Positions 7,453 to 14,631 of a stretch of DNA of 20,369 nt are shown here, one piece after another; within the stretch, counting starts at the first letter, position 1, and each line of letters starts with the position of its first letter. This DNA comes from Actinomycetota bacterium (GTDB lineage: Bacteria > Actinomycetota > Thermoleophilia > Solirubrobacterales > Solirubrobacteraceae): NCBI GenBank assembly GCA_005888335.1, contig VAWY01000188.1, forward strand, positions 1 to 20,369, written 5' to 3'. Below the pieces are notes generated by a model. It was given only the letters and a program-made list of their open reading frames with translations. It made no database searches and was not told the origin of the DNA. A program made the translations under genes and the position numbers.

Positions 7453-7902
7453 ATGGCGACACGTTTTCGGGTCAACAGCCCGAACGTGATCCACGAGACG
7501 ATCGAGGGCGAGGTCATCCTGATCGACCTCAAGACAGGGACCTACTACAGCCTCCGCGACTCCGGGGCGGCCGTCTGGCACGCGATCGAGCGTGGCGCCG
7601 ACGAGGAGGAAATCCGCGGGGCGCTCGAGCTGCGGTACGACGGTTCCGAGCAGGAGATGCGTGATGCAGTGCGTGCGCTGCTCGGCGAGCTCGAAGCCGA
7701 GAGCCTGATTCGGCCCGACGAGAGCACCGCGCCAGGGGCCGAGATCCGCCCCGTGAGCAACGGGGGTCTGCGCACCCCGTTTCGTCCGCCGGCGCTCGAG
7801 AAGCACACCGACATGCAGGATCTGATCCTGCTCGATCCAGTGCACGAGGTCGGTGCGCAGGGTTGGCCTCATCCGGCAGGATTGGACGAGGTCCGCGGGT
7901 GA
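7453..7902 (+). CDS. PqqD-like (RRE-fold) protein with a leader-like C-terminal tail
   Basis: A 149-residue protein. Residues about 4-90 are a PqqD-like domain: a beta-hairpin with LIDLKTGTYYSLRDSGAAVW, then helices typified by a WHAIERGADEEEI stretch and a C-terminal LLGELEAESLI. This fold binds RiPP precursor leader peptides and delivers them to modifying enzymes. Beyond it is a roughly 60-residue tail holding FRPPALEKHTDMQDLILLD followed by PVHEV and GWP. The F-x-x-P-x-L part resembles the YxxPxL leader motif that lasso-peptide RRE proteins recognise, so the tail might be an in-cis ligand or even a fused substrate (inference). It has an AAGGAG site upstream, and its TGA overlaps the GTG of kinase B. 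No separate precursor peptide was found beside it. Confidence 0.85.
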   Translation: MATRFRVNSPNVIHETIEGEVILIDLKTGTYYSLRDSGAAVWHAIERGADEEEIRGALELRYDGSEQEMRDAVRALLGELEAESLIRPDESTAPGAEIRPVSNGGLRTPFRPPALEKHTDMQDLILLDPVHEVGAQGWPHPAGLDEVRG

Positions 7903-8936
7903 GTCGCGCGGCTACGGCTCCTCCCGAGCCCGCGCCGACCCTTGCCGGCTTTCAGGACGAGTTCGAGCGCGCAGCGCGCGCAGCCGGCGGCACCGTCGAT
8001 CTCCGCCTCACGGTCGCCGGCAGCGCCGTCCGCATCCGTTTCGCCGGAGCGGCGGCCGCGGAGGCGCTCGGCCGCGCGTTCGCGCACCTGGTCACGGGCG
8101 ACGACGAGCCGGCATCGCTGACTCTCCACGTCTGGGACTGCGACGCGGAGCCCGCCGAAACGACGACGTCCTGGGCCGGAGCCTCGTACTTCTACGACGA
8201 GCCCGGTTTTCTGGCGCTCCACCAGCCCGCCACGGACGTTCTCAGCGTCCTCGCGGCGGACGGGGACGTTGGCTGGTACCGGATGCCGGACGCGACGAGA
8301 CTTCCGTTCTGGGAGTACACCGCACCTTTTCGCCACCTCCTCGGCTGGTGGCTCGACGCTCAAGGCTGCCGGCAGGTGCACGGCGGAGCAGTGGGCACCG
8401 AGGCCGGAGGCGTCCTCGTCGTCGGGCCCGGCGGCTCCGGGAAGTCGACGACTGCGGTGGCGAGCCTGCTCGACGAGCGGCTTCGGTATGCGGGCGACGA
8501 CTACGTCGCCGTCGGCGGCGATCGCGACCCGGTCGTGCACAGCCTCTACTGCTCGGCAAAGGTGCGCCACGAGGACATGCACCGCCTTCCGAACCTCGTG
8601 CCGGAGCTCGCGGCGGGCGACCGAGCGGACGAGAAGGCGGTCTTCTACCTCGCGACCGCCTTGCCCGGCCGCTCGATCTCCGAGTTCCCGCTGCGGGCGA
8701 TCGTCGTGCCGCGCCTGACCGACCGGCGCACCGCTCGCGTCCTCCCGGGCACGCGGTCGGCGGCACTGGCCGCGCTCGCGCCGAGCACGATCTTCCAGCT
8801 GCACCCGCCCGGGGGGGCGGCGCTTGCGGACCTGGCGCAGCTGGTTCGGACGGTGCCGAGCTTCGTCCTCGAGTTGGGAGCGGACGTCGAGACGATCCCG
8901 CGTGAGCTCGTCCGGCTCCTCGAGCAGCTCCCCTGA
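7899..8936 (+). CDS. HPr kinase-like serine kinase, copy B (HprK-related)
   Basis: The GTG at 7899 overlaps the PqqD stop as GTGA, and GAGG lies just upstream, giving 345 residues; a TTG at 7863 is less likely. VHGGAVG (160-166), the P-loop GPGGSGKST (176-184), YAGDDYVAV (197-205) and APSTIFQLH (294-302) appear in the same order and spacing as in copy A. Similarity also extends through the N-terminal region (for example the FERAARAAGG and FAHL stretches), so the two are paralogues and not merely members of one superfamily. The kinase residues look intact. Direct translational coupling to the PqqD protein suggests it acts on a PqqD-bound or PqqD-linked peptide, as in HprK-related/PqqD systems, but the substrate is not known. 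Confidence 0.85.
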   Translation: MSRAATAPPEPAPTLAGFQDEFERAARAAGGTVDLRLTVAGSAVRIRFAGAAAAEALGRAFAHLVTGDDEPASLTLHVWDCDAEPAETTTSWAGASYFYDEPGFLALHQPATDVLSVLAADGDVGWYRMPDATRLPFWEYTAPFRHLLGWWLDAQGCRQVHGGAVGTEAGGVLVVGPGGSGKSTTAVASLLDERLRYAGDDYVAVGGDRDPVVHSLYCSAKVRHEDMHRLPNLVPELAAGDRADEKAVFYLATALPGRSISEFPLRAIVVPRLTDRRTARVLPGTRSAALAALAPSTIFQLHPPGGAALADLAQLVRTVPSFVLELGADVETIPRELVRLLEQLP

Positions 8937-8939
8937 CCG

Positions 8940-9662
8940 ATGGAAAGCGTCCGCAGCCTTCCGCTGATCACGGTGATCATCGGCGTCTACAACGCCGAGC
9001 GCTATCTGGGCGAGGCGATCGAGAGCGTGCTGGCGCAGACGCATCCGAGGGTCGAGCTGGTCGTCGTCGACGACGGGTCGACCGACGGGAGCGGTCGGAT
9101 CGCTCAGGCGTACGGCGCTCGCGTCCGGTGCATCCGCCAGGAGAACGGCGGCATGGCCGCCGCTAGGAACCGGGCGATCCCGGAGGCTCATGGCAGCTAC
9201 CTGTCGTTCCTCGACGCCGACGACCGCTTCCCGCCGGACAAGCTGCGCAACCAGCTCGCCGTCTTCGAGACCCAGCCGGAGCTCGACGTCGTCTACGGCC
9301 ACGTGACCGAGTTCCTCAGCCCCGATCTCGACGATGCTGCACGGGCGCTCCTTCGCGCTCCGGAGCACGACGTGCCTTGGCCGACCCCGAACCTCATGCT
9401 CGTCAAGCGGGAGTCGTTCCTGCGCGTCGGTCTCTTCTCGACTGACCTGAAGGTCGGCATTGGCGTCGACTGGTACGCCAGGGCGCGGGAGCTCGGCCTC
9501 CGAGACGCCGTGCCCCCGATCGTGGTGCTCGAGCGACGCCTCCACGCCGAGAACAACGGCATCCGGCAGCGCGAGTCGAAGCCGCAATACCTGCACGTGC
9601 TGAAGGCCGCGCTCGACCGCCGCCGGACCGAGGCCGATCAGGCCGTCGACCGTTCGACGTGA
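8940..9662 (+). CDS. Family 2 (GT-A) glycosyltransferase, copy B
   Basis: A 240-residue single-domain GT2 enzyme. ITVIIGVYNAERYL (10-23) begins the fold, VVDDGSTDGSG (42-52) binds nucleotide, and SFLDADDRFPP (89-99) holds the DxD metal site. VDWYARARELG (176-186) occupies the acceptor/catalytic region and ERRLHAENN (198-206) parallels the KRLHGSN motif of copy A. Its ATG is 3 bases after the kinase B stop and its TGA overlaps the GTG of the next gene, so it is in the middle of a coupled operon. There is no transmembrane segment; the enzyme is expected in the cytoplasm or at the membrane face. Donor and acceptor are unknown. Confidence 0.88.
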   Translation: MESVRSLPLITVIIGVYNAERYLGEAIESVLAQTHPRVELVVVDDGSTDGSGRIAQAYGARVRCIRQENGGMAAARNRAIPEAHGSYLSFLDADDRFPPDKLRNQLAVFETQPELDVVYGHVTEFLSPDLDDAARALLRAPEHDVPWPTPNLMLVKRESFLRVGLFSTDLKVGIGVDWYARARELGLRDAVPPIVVLERRLHAENNGIRQRESKPQYLHVLKAALDRRRTEADQAVDRST

Positions 9663-10828
9663 AGGAGCGCGGGCTCGAAGGATCGTTCTGGCCGACCGAA
9701 CGGCAAAGGCTGCTTCTGACTGTGGCCTTCGCTGGCGGCGGGGCCAGCGCCGAGGCATGGCGGCGCCTGCGACCACGACTCGACCTCGACGAGCTCGAGC
9801 CGGGTTCCTTTCCGTTGCTGCCGCTCGTGCATCGGCAGCTCGACCGACTGGGAATCGATGACGCGTACGCACGGAGGCTCGCCGGCATCCGCCGCCGCAC
9901 CTGGTACCTGAACCACCTCCAGCTCGACGCTCTGGCACCGGCTCTGCAGGCGCTCGAGGGCTCCGGCGCAGAGCCCATCCTCTCCGGCGGGTGGCCGTTT
10001 CCGGCTCATTACCTCGGTGGCGACTTCGGGCTCCGGCCGCTGGAGGGGCTGGAAGTGCTCGTTCGCCCCGGACACACGCCCGCTTGCGGTGTCGCGCTGG
10101 CTGCCCTCGGCTTCGGGGGCGGACGCAACGCCATCGGGGGCGCCGTTCGCTTCGACGACGACGACGGCCGAACGTGCACGCTCCACGAGCGGTTCACACG
10201 CGAGTTCTCGATTCCCGAGCGCGGCGTCGAGCCCAGCGACATCTGGGCCCGGACGTTCGAGATCTCGGTCGGCGAGACCCGCGCACGCGCGCTCGGCCCG
10301 ACCGACGAGTTGGTACGCGTCTGCCTCGCCGGCGCACGCGCGAGCAGGCTTCCGAACGTCCTCTGGGCCGCCGACGCGATCGCCGTCCTGCAATCGGAAA
10401 GCGCGGCAATCGACTGGGACCGGCTCCTCCGGCACGGGCAGCGGCTCCGGGCGACGCTGCGCCTCCGCGACGCGCTTTCCTACCTCGGCCGTGAGCTCGA
10501 CGCCGCTGTTCCCGACCCCGTGATTCGCTCGCTCGAGGCCACCCCTGCTCGCGGCCGCGAGCTTCTCGCGCACAGAGAGGCGGGTCGGAGCCGGCGGCTG
10601 ATCGGCCCGGCGCCGAGGACGGTCACACGGTTCCTGCACGTGACCTCGGATCGGCCCTGGCCGGCGGCGCTGGTCGCGCTTCCGACCTTCCTCCGCGACG
10701 AGCTCGGTCTGAAGTGGCGCGCACAGGTGCCGTTCGAGGTCGTTCGGAGGGCGGCGACCGCTCGGAGAGGCGGGGCGCGCCGACCGCGGCCGACCGCGAC
10801 GCCGGTCGAGCGGTCGAGGGTCGAATGA
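9659..10828 (+). CDS. Nucleotidyltransferase-family (NTP_transf_5-like) protein with degenerate active site
   Basis: A 389-residue protein resembling the uncharacterised nucleotidyltransferase family (PF14907) in its N-terminal helical part: LLPLVHRQL near 53-61, then TWYLNHLQL near 81-89. In active members the core reads LLKG, then R-x-x-D-x-D-LLV. Here the equivalents are ILSGGW (107-112) and RPLEGLEVLV (126-135), so the Lys is Ser and the Asp pair is Gly and Glu. The third carboxylate position also seems lost. It is therefore probably catalytically dead and may act as a partner or scaffold of the intact copy that follows. The GTG start overlaps the GT2 stop as GTGA, and its stop overlaps the next start as ATGA. 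The Arg-rich C-terminal 30 residues look disordered. Family assignment is by pattern only. Confidence 0.7.
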   Translation: MKERGLEGSFWPTERQRLLLTVAFAGGGASAEAWRRLRPRLDLDELEPGSFPLLPLVHRQLDRLGIDDAYARRLAGIRRRTWYLNHLQLDALAPALQALEGSGAEPILSGGWPFPAHYLGGDFGLRPLEGLEVLVRPGHTPACGVALAALGFGGGRNAIGGAVRFDDDDGRTCTLHERFTREFSIPERGVEPSDIWARTFEISVGETRARALGPTDELVRVCLAGARASRLPNVLWAADAIAVLQSESAAIDWDRLLRHGQRLRATLRLRDALSYLGRELDAAVPDPVIRSLEATPARGRELLAHREAGRSRRLIGPAPRTVTRFLHVTSDRPWPAALVALPTFLRDELGLKWRAQVPFEVVRRAATARRGGARRPRPTATPVERSRVE

Positions 10829-11901
10829 TCGCCGCACGCGTGCAGGCGCCGGAGCGCGGAGGCGCGCCTCGTGACGGTGCCGCCTTGTGGGACGCCGTCC
10901 ACGAGCTCGTCTCCGGCGCGGACACCGAGGGCATCCGCGCTCACAAGCTCGGCGCGGTAGCCGCGCGGCTGCTCCGCGCGCACGGAGAGCGCGTCCCTCC
11001 GGGTCTCGCTGCCGACGAACGCGGGGCCGCAGCTGCAGTCGTGATGGCGCGGCCGCTGCTCGAGACGGTCCGAAGCGTCTGCCCCGGCCAGCTCGTGCTC
11101 GTCAAGGGGCCGGAGGTCGCACGCCTCTACCCGGGCTCCGCGCGCACGTTCGGGGACGTCGATCTCCTCGCCGCCGAGGCACAAGCGGCCCAGCGGGCGC
11201 TGATGCGAGCTGGCTTCGTCGAGGTGGACGACCCGGAAGCTTTCCTCGACCACCACCACCTCCGGCCGCTGAAGTCGCCGACCATCGGGCTCAAGGTCGA
11301 GTTTCATACGGCGCCACTCTGGCCGGCGGGTACGAAGGCGCCGCCGCTCGAGGAGATCCTCGCTCGGTCCGTGGCCGCGGGCGTGGAGGTGGACGGGATC
11401 TCGGCGCCGGATCCGGTGCACCACGCGCTGATCCTCTCCGCACATGCCTGGAGCCACGATCCGCTCCGGACGCTCCGCGACCTCGTCGACATCGCCGCCG
11501 TGTCCCTCGCCTGCTCCGAGGCCGAGCTCGCTGAGACCGCAGAGGCGTGGGGAATCCCCAAGATCTGGCGGACGACTCAGGCCTCAATTCAAGCGCTGCT
11601 CGGCGACGGGCCGACCACCTTCCCGATCCGGGTGTGGGCTCGGCATCTCCTATCGGTGCGCGAGCGAACGGTGCTCGACAGCCAACTGATGCGGTGGTTG
11701 CACGTCTTCTGGGAGCTGCCTCCGGCCGCGGCTGTCGCGGATCTGCGCTCGGCCGCCCAAATGACCCTACTCCCGGCGTCCGGCGAGTCGTGGCGCGAGA
11801 AGCTGGCGCGCACCGGGCGTGGCCTCAGGCATCCAGGCGAGCCGATGTCAACGCACCTCATGTGGTCGCACGAGGTTCGCAGACGCCGCGCAAGATCCTG
11901 A
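10825..11901 (+). CDS. Nucleotidyltransferase-family (NTP_transf_5-like) protein, active site intact
   Basis: A 358-residue protein starting at the ATG of the ATGA overlap with the previous gene. The nucleotidyltransferase core is visible: VLVKGPEVARLYP (91-103, Lys94), then RTFGDVDLLAAE (107-118) with the metal-binding Asp111 and Asp113, then LKVEFH (156-161) supplying the probable third acid Glu159. A His-rich DHHHLRPL stretch (142-149) lies between. Homologues occur in lasso-peptide clusters with HPr-kinase-like enzymes and in HprK-related/PqqD gene sets; their reaction is not well defined, though transfer of a nucleotide or cyclisation/AMPylation-type chemistry is expected from the fold. 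The 3' end overlaps the next gene by 40 bases. Confidence 0.8.
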   Translation: MIAARVQAPERGGAPRDGAALWDAVHELVSGADTEGIRAHKLGAVAARLLRAHGERVPPGLAADERGAAAAVVMARPLLETVRSVCPGQLVLVKGPEVARLYPGSARTFGDVDLLAAEAQAAQRALMRAGFVEVDDPEAFLDHHHLRPLKSPTIGLKVEFHTAPLWPAGTKAPPLEEILARSVAAGVEVDGISAPDPVHHALILSAHAWSHDPLRTLRDLVDIAAVSLACSEAELAETAEAWGIPKIWRTTQASIQALLGDGPTTFPIRVWARHLLSVRERTVLDSQLMRWLHVFWELPPAAAVADLRSAAQMTLLPASGESWREKLARTGRGLRHPGEPMSTHLMWSHEVRRRRARS

Positions 11902-12644
11902 TCACGGGCGCAGCCGGCCTGCTCGGGACCGTGCTGATGGGCGGCCTCGATGGGCGCTACCGCGTCGCCGGGGTCGACCGCGCGCTCCGACGCCCCCCGA
12001 ACGTCCGCCGCCGGAACCTGGCCCGGTCGAGATCCCTCGCAGCGATCTTCGAAGGCGCCGACGCGGTCGTGGACCTGGCCGGCCTCGCGGACGACAAGGC
12101 AGCGTGGCGAGACGTCTGGAAGAACAACCTCGCGGCATCGATGAACTCGCTCGAGGCCGCTCGCCGCGCCGGGGTGCACCGTTACGTCTTCGCAAGCTCG
12201 AACCACGTGACAGGAATGTACGAGCGTGAGCCGCCGTACAGCGCGATCGTCGCCGGCGACTATGCGGGCCTCGATCTCGGCTCGATCCCGCTGATCAGCG
12301 AGCGCACCCCGCTCCGCCCAGATGGCGCGTACGCGCTGGGAAAGGTGCTCGGAGAGGCCGCCGCGCGGTGGTACGCCGACGAGTTCGGCCTGTCGGCCAT
12401 CTGTCTTCGGATCGGGACGGTCAACGAGGCGAATCGCCCGCTCAAGCCCCGTGATTTCGCGACCCTCTTGACGCACGCGGACCTGCTTCGGCTCGCCGAG
12501 TGCGCCCTGGAGGCGCGTGCCGATCTGGACTTTCGCGTCTACTACGGCGTCTCGCGCAACAAGTGGCGCTTCTGGGAGATCGAGGACGCAGCCGACGAGA
12601 TCGGCTACCACCCGCAGGACGACGCGGAGCGCTTTCGCGTCTAA
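11862..12644 (+). CDS. Uronate dehydrogenase-like extended SDR (NAD-dependent epimerase/dehydratase family)
   Basis: The 260-residue protein begins with a Rossmann strand ILITGAAGLLG (12-22, GxxGxxG). It contains DLAG (71-74), the FASSNHVTGMY motif (110-120) with its catalytic Ser, and Y157-x-x-x-K161. The FASSNH sequence, the DGAYALGK segment, and the end pattern W-x-x-x-D-x-A-x-x-x-G-Y-x-P-x-D-x-A-E-x-F closely parallel bacterial uronate dehydrogenases, which oxidise glucuronate or galacturonate to the aldarolactone. A sugar-nucleotide epimerase is the alternative. GTG 11862 is the only plausible start before the Rossmann strand; it lies inside the preceding gene with a 40-base overlap and has no clear Shine-Dalgarno. 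Being last in the operon, it could supply or modify an acidic sugar. Confidence 0.8.
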   Translation: MVARGSQTPRKILITGAAGLLGTVLMGGLDGRYRVAGVDRALRRPPNVRRRNLARSRSLAAIFEGADAVVDLAGLADDKAAWRDVWKNNLAASMNSLEAARRAGVHRYVFASSNHVTGMYEREPPYSAIVAGDYAGLDLGSIPLISERTPLRPDGAYALGKVLGEAAARWYADEFGLSAICLRIGTVNEANRPLKPRDFATLLTHADLLRLAECALEARADLDFRVYYGVSRNKWRFWEIEDAADEIGYHPQDDAERFRV

Positions 12645-12666
12645 AAGGCGCCGACTCGGCGGCGCC
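12643..12666 (-). terminator. Intrinsic terminator for the secreted-protein gene
   Basis: Read on the minus strand, a 7-bp perfect stem (GGCGCCG / CGGCGCC, arms 12660-12666 and 12647-12653) with a 6-base loop is followed by TTTT (12646-12643). It lies about 80 bases beyond the stop of the minus-strand gene ending at 12748 and touches the stop of the convergent SDR gene, so it may end transcripts from both sides. Confidence 0.55.
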
Positions 12667-12747
12667 GACCAGCAGGACGTGCGGCTCCGCCCGGGCGTCC
12701 GTCTGAAAGGACCGGTCGACGCGTTCGAGCTCATTTCGAAACGACCT

Positions 12748-13581
12748 CTAAGAGGCCGGGCGCCAGGCGGCGACCGGGTGCAACTCCCAGCCCGAGTAGG
12801 AGTGCCAGGCGTCGTCGACGTGCGCCGGATCCCAGAACACGAAGCCCTGGACGTCCAGCCTCGTCCCGAGGGCCTCCGGCCAAAACGGCGGTGCGACGTT
12901 TGCCGAGATCCACGTCCCGTCGATCTCCACGTGAATCGTCTTCATGTACGGGTTCGCGATGTCGGGCCGATCGGCCTGCGTGAGATTCGTCGAGTCGTCG
13001 CCGTCGCTGCTTCGGTTCGGCGCCCTGGAGATGACGACGTCGTCCACCTCGACGAACGTCGGCGTTCCTGCGACGTCGCACGGCGGGTTCAGCAGATGCT
13101 GCTGCGCGCCGCCACGCAGGTGGGGCTGGAAACGACCGCCGGCCTCTGTGGCGCCGCCTGCCGGGTTCTGCTCCGAGCCGAGGATCTCCGGCACCGTCGT
13201 CAGCACCGGCGTGCATTGCACGTGCGCAGACCAGGGCACGAGCCCTTGCGGCGCGAACCGCGCGACGACGGTCCGCCGCTTGGCGACCCGGACGGTGCAG
13301 ACGGAGCGGCCGGAGCAGGCGCCGCCCCAGCCCACGAAGCGGCTTCCGGCAGTCGGCCGGGCGCTTAGGCGTGCGAGGGTTCTGTACCGAAAGCGCCAGA
13401 CGCATCGGCTCCGGCACGTGCGAACGCCGGGCTTCGCGTCGACGGCTCCATCGCCGCGTATGACGAGGACGAGCGGGACGAGAGGACGGCTCGCGCCGAC
13501 GGCGGCGAGCGGCAACGCCAGCGCGGCGGTCAGCACGAGACTGGGCAGGAGGCGCACCCGGGCTCGGCGTCGCGACGCCAC
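12748..13581 (-). CDS. Secreted protein with InlB-like beta repeat and unrecognised C-terminal domain
   Basis: The GTG at 13581 gives a 277-residue product with an N-terminal signal (Arg-rich start, then LLPSLVLTAALALPLAAVGA, 11-30). Residues about 38-110 form a divergent InlB-type B repeat recognised by G-x-G-x-V, paired cysteines CRSRC and CSGRSVC, LSARPTAGSRFVGWGGAC and VVARF. The following about 160 residues, including HVEIDGTWISANV (217-229) and LDVQGFVFWDPAH (242-254), end in WELHPVAAWRP (265-275). I do not recognise this domain; the aromatic-rich end suggests a beta-sandwich or binding module. A longer start at 13683 would run into the glycosylase gene. It follows the DNA glycosylase by 19 bases, so the two may share a transcript without a functional link. 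Confidence 0.75.
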   Translation of the reverse strand: MASRRRARVRLLPSLVLTAALALPLAAVGASRPLVPLVLVIRGDGAVDAKPGVRTCRSRCVWRFRYRTLARLSARPTAGSRFVGWGGACSGRSVCTVRVAKRRTVVARFAPQGLVPWSAHVQCTPVLTTVPEILGSEQNPAGGATEAGGRFQPHLRGGAQQHLLNPPCDVAGTPTFVEVDDVVISRAPNRSSDGDDSTNLTQADRPDIANPYMKTIHVEIDGTWISANVAPPFWPEALGTRLDVQGFVFWDPAHVDDAWHSYSGWELHPVAAWRPAS

Positions 13582-13600
13582 GTCTCGATCGTAGAGAGAC

Positions 13601-14539
13601 CTATCGCACCCCGGCAACACCCGCCGAGGGCGGCTCCGGTACCCAATCTCGCGTGACGTAGAGCCAGAACGCCAGTCCGGCATACCGCCCGTAGCGGCGG
13701 AAGCGCTGCTCGATCTGGGCGTCGGTCGCCTTGCGGCCCCGCACGCGCGCGTACTTCGGCCGCGTCCAGGAGTCGAGGACGAGGCGTGAGTGCCGGCCCA
13801 GGAGCATCATCATGTGCGCGGTCCCGTACGGGCCTATGCCCGGAAGCGCCAGGAGCCGTGCAGCGACGTCCTCGTCCGAGACCTCGATCGCGGGGTCGCC
13901 GAGCTCCTCGAGGTCGATCGTGCCCTCGGCCACGCCCGAGGCGAGCGAGCGCAGATAGGCGCTGCGGTAGCCCGCGCGGACGACGGCGCGGTAGAAGCTC
14001 TCCGGCGCGGCGGCCATTGCTTCCGGAGTCGGGAACGCGCGCGCGTCGCTCCCCGACGCCGACTCGCCCAGGTTCTCGACGAGCGCGCTGACCATGCGGA
14101 CGGTCGCAGACCAGGCGCAGTTCGTCGTGCACACGGTCTTGACCACTGCCTCAAACACCGTCGGCGTGCGGAGCATGCGGCCCGCTCCCCGGGTGGCCCA
14201 CTCGAGGTCGGGATCGCCGGCGGCCGCCGCGTAGAAGCCGGAGAGATCCTCGTCGAGGTTGAGGATGCGGCGCACGGCCTCCCGCAAGGCCATGGTGGTC
14301 CGGCCACCGAGCTTCAGCCCACGAACCTCCACGCGTGCCACTCCGGCTCCGCCTGCCTCGATCCGGATCGCGCGCGGACGCGAGGGGGAAGGCAAGGCGA
14401 TTGTCGTCTCGTACGCATACGACTCTTCGTCGACGCGCCCCGGCGGAAGATCCGCGACCCCGTGCGACATGATCGTCCGCGCGAAATCGACGGGCTCGCC
14501 CTTCGGGCCGACCAGCGGGACCTCGAAAGCCGACGGCAT
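13601..14539 (-). CDS. HhH-GPD superfamily DNA glycosylase (AlkA/OGG-like)
   Basis: A 312-residue protein. The helix-hairpin-helix motif LLALPGIGPYGTAHMMML (229-246) and catalytic Asp256 in LVLDSW identify a base-excision DNA glycosylase. The residue after GIGP is Tyr and not the Lys of bifunctional OGG1/Nth enzymes, which points to a monofunctional AlkA-like enzyme removing alkylated or oxidised bases. The N-terminal about 100 residues resemble the AlkA/OGG N-domain. A conserved Cys-rich TVCTTNCAWSATVRM (135-149) opens the helical core; no iron-sulfur loop is visible at the C-terminus. The ATG at 14539 has AGGGTCGGG upstream. It is divergent from the CHRD gene across 92 bases, which must hold both promoters. 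Confidence 0.88.
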   Translation of the reverse strand: MPSAFEVPLVGPKGEPVDFARTIMSHGVADLPPGRVDEESYAYETTIALPSPSRPRAIRIEAGGAGVARVEVRGLKLGGRTTMALREAVRRILNLDEDLSGFYAAAAGDPDLEWATRGAGRMLRTPTVFEAVVKTVCTTNCAWSATVRMVSALVENLGESASGSDARAFPTPEAMAAAPESFYRAVVRAGYRSAYLRSLASGVAEGTIDLEELGDPAIEVSDEDVAARLLALPGIGPYGTAHMMMLLGRHSRLVLDSWTRPKYARVRGRKATDAQIEQRFRRYGRYAGLAFWLYVTRDWVPEPPSAGVAGVR

Positions 14540-14631
14540 CGCCCGACCCTACCGTTCCGTGTCGGTTAGAAAACGGCTGCTCCGGGCAGATTTCCGGAGC
14601 GACAACAACCGCGAAGGGGGAGTGAGGCGAT

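Noticed and set aside
7453..7902. PQQ biosynthesis gene
   Set aside because: No pqqA, B, C or E gene nearby, and the protein has an extra tail unlike PqqD of PQQ pathways.
4813..8936. True HPr kinase/phosphorylase of carbon catabolite control
   Set aside because: No HPr or PTS gene is present, the N-terminal region is not that of HprK, and linkage is to PqqD and glycan genes.
7869..9938. 689-codon open frame on the minus strand
   Set aside because: It is antisense to kinase B, GT2 copy B and the start of the nucleotidyltransferase, all with clear motifs; its composition is low-complexity, as expected of an antisense frame in GC-rich DNA.
12731..13417. 228-codon minus-strand frame
   Set aside because: It is the neighbouring frame of the secreted InlB-repeat protein; only the latter has a signal peptide and domain motifs.
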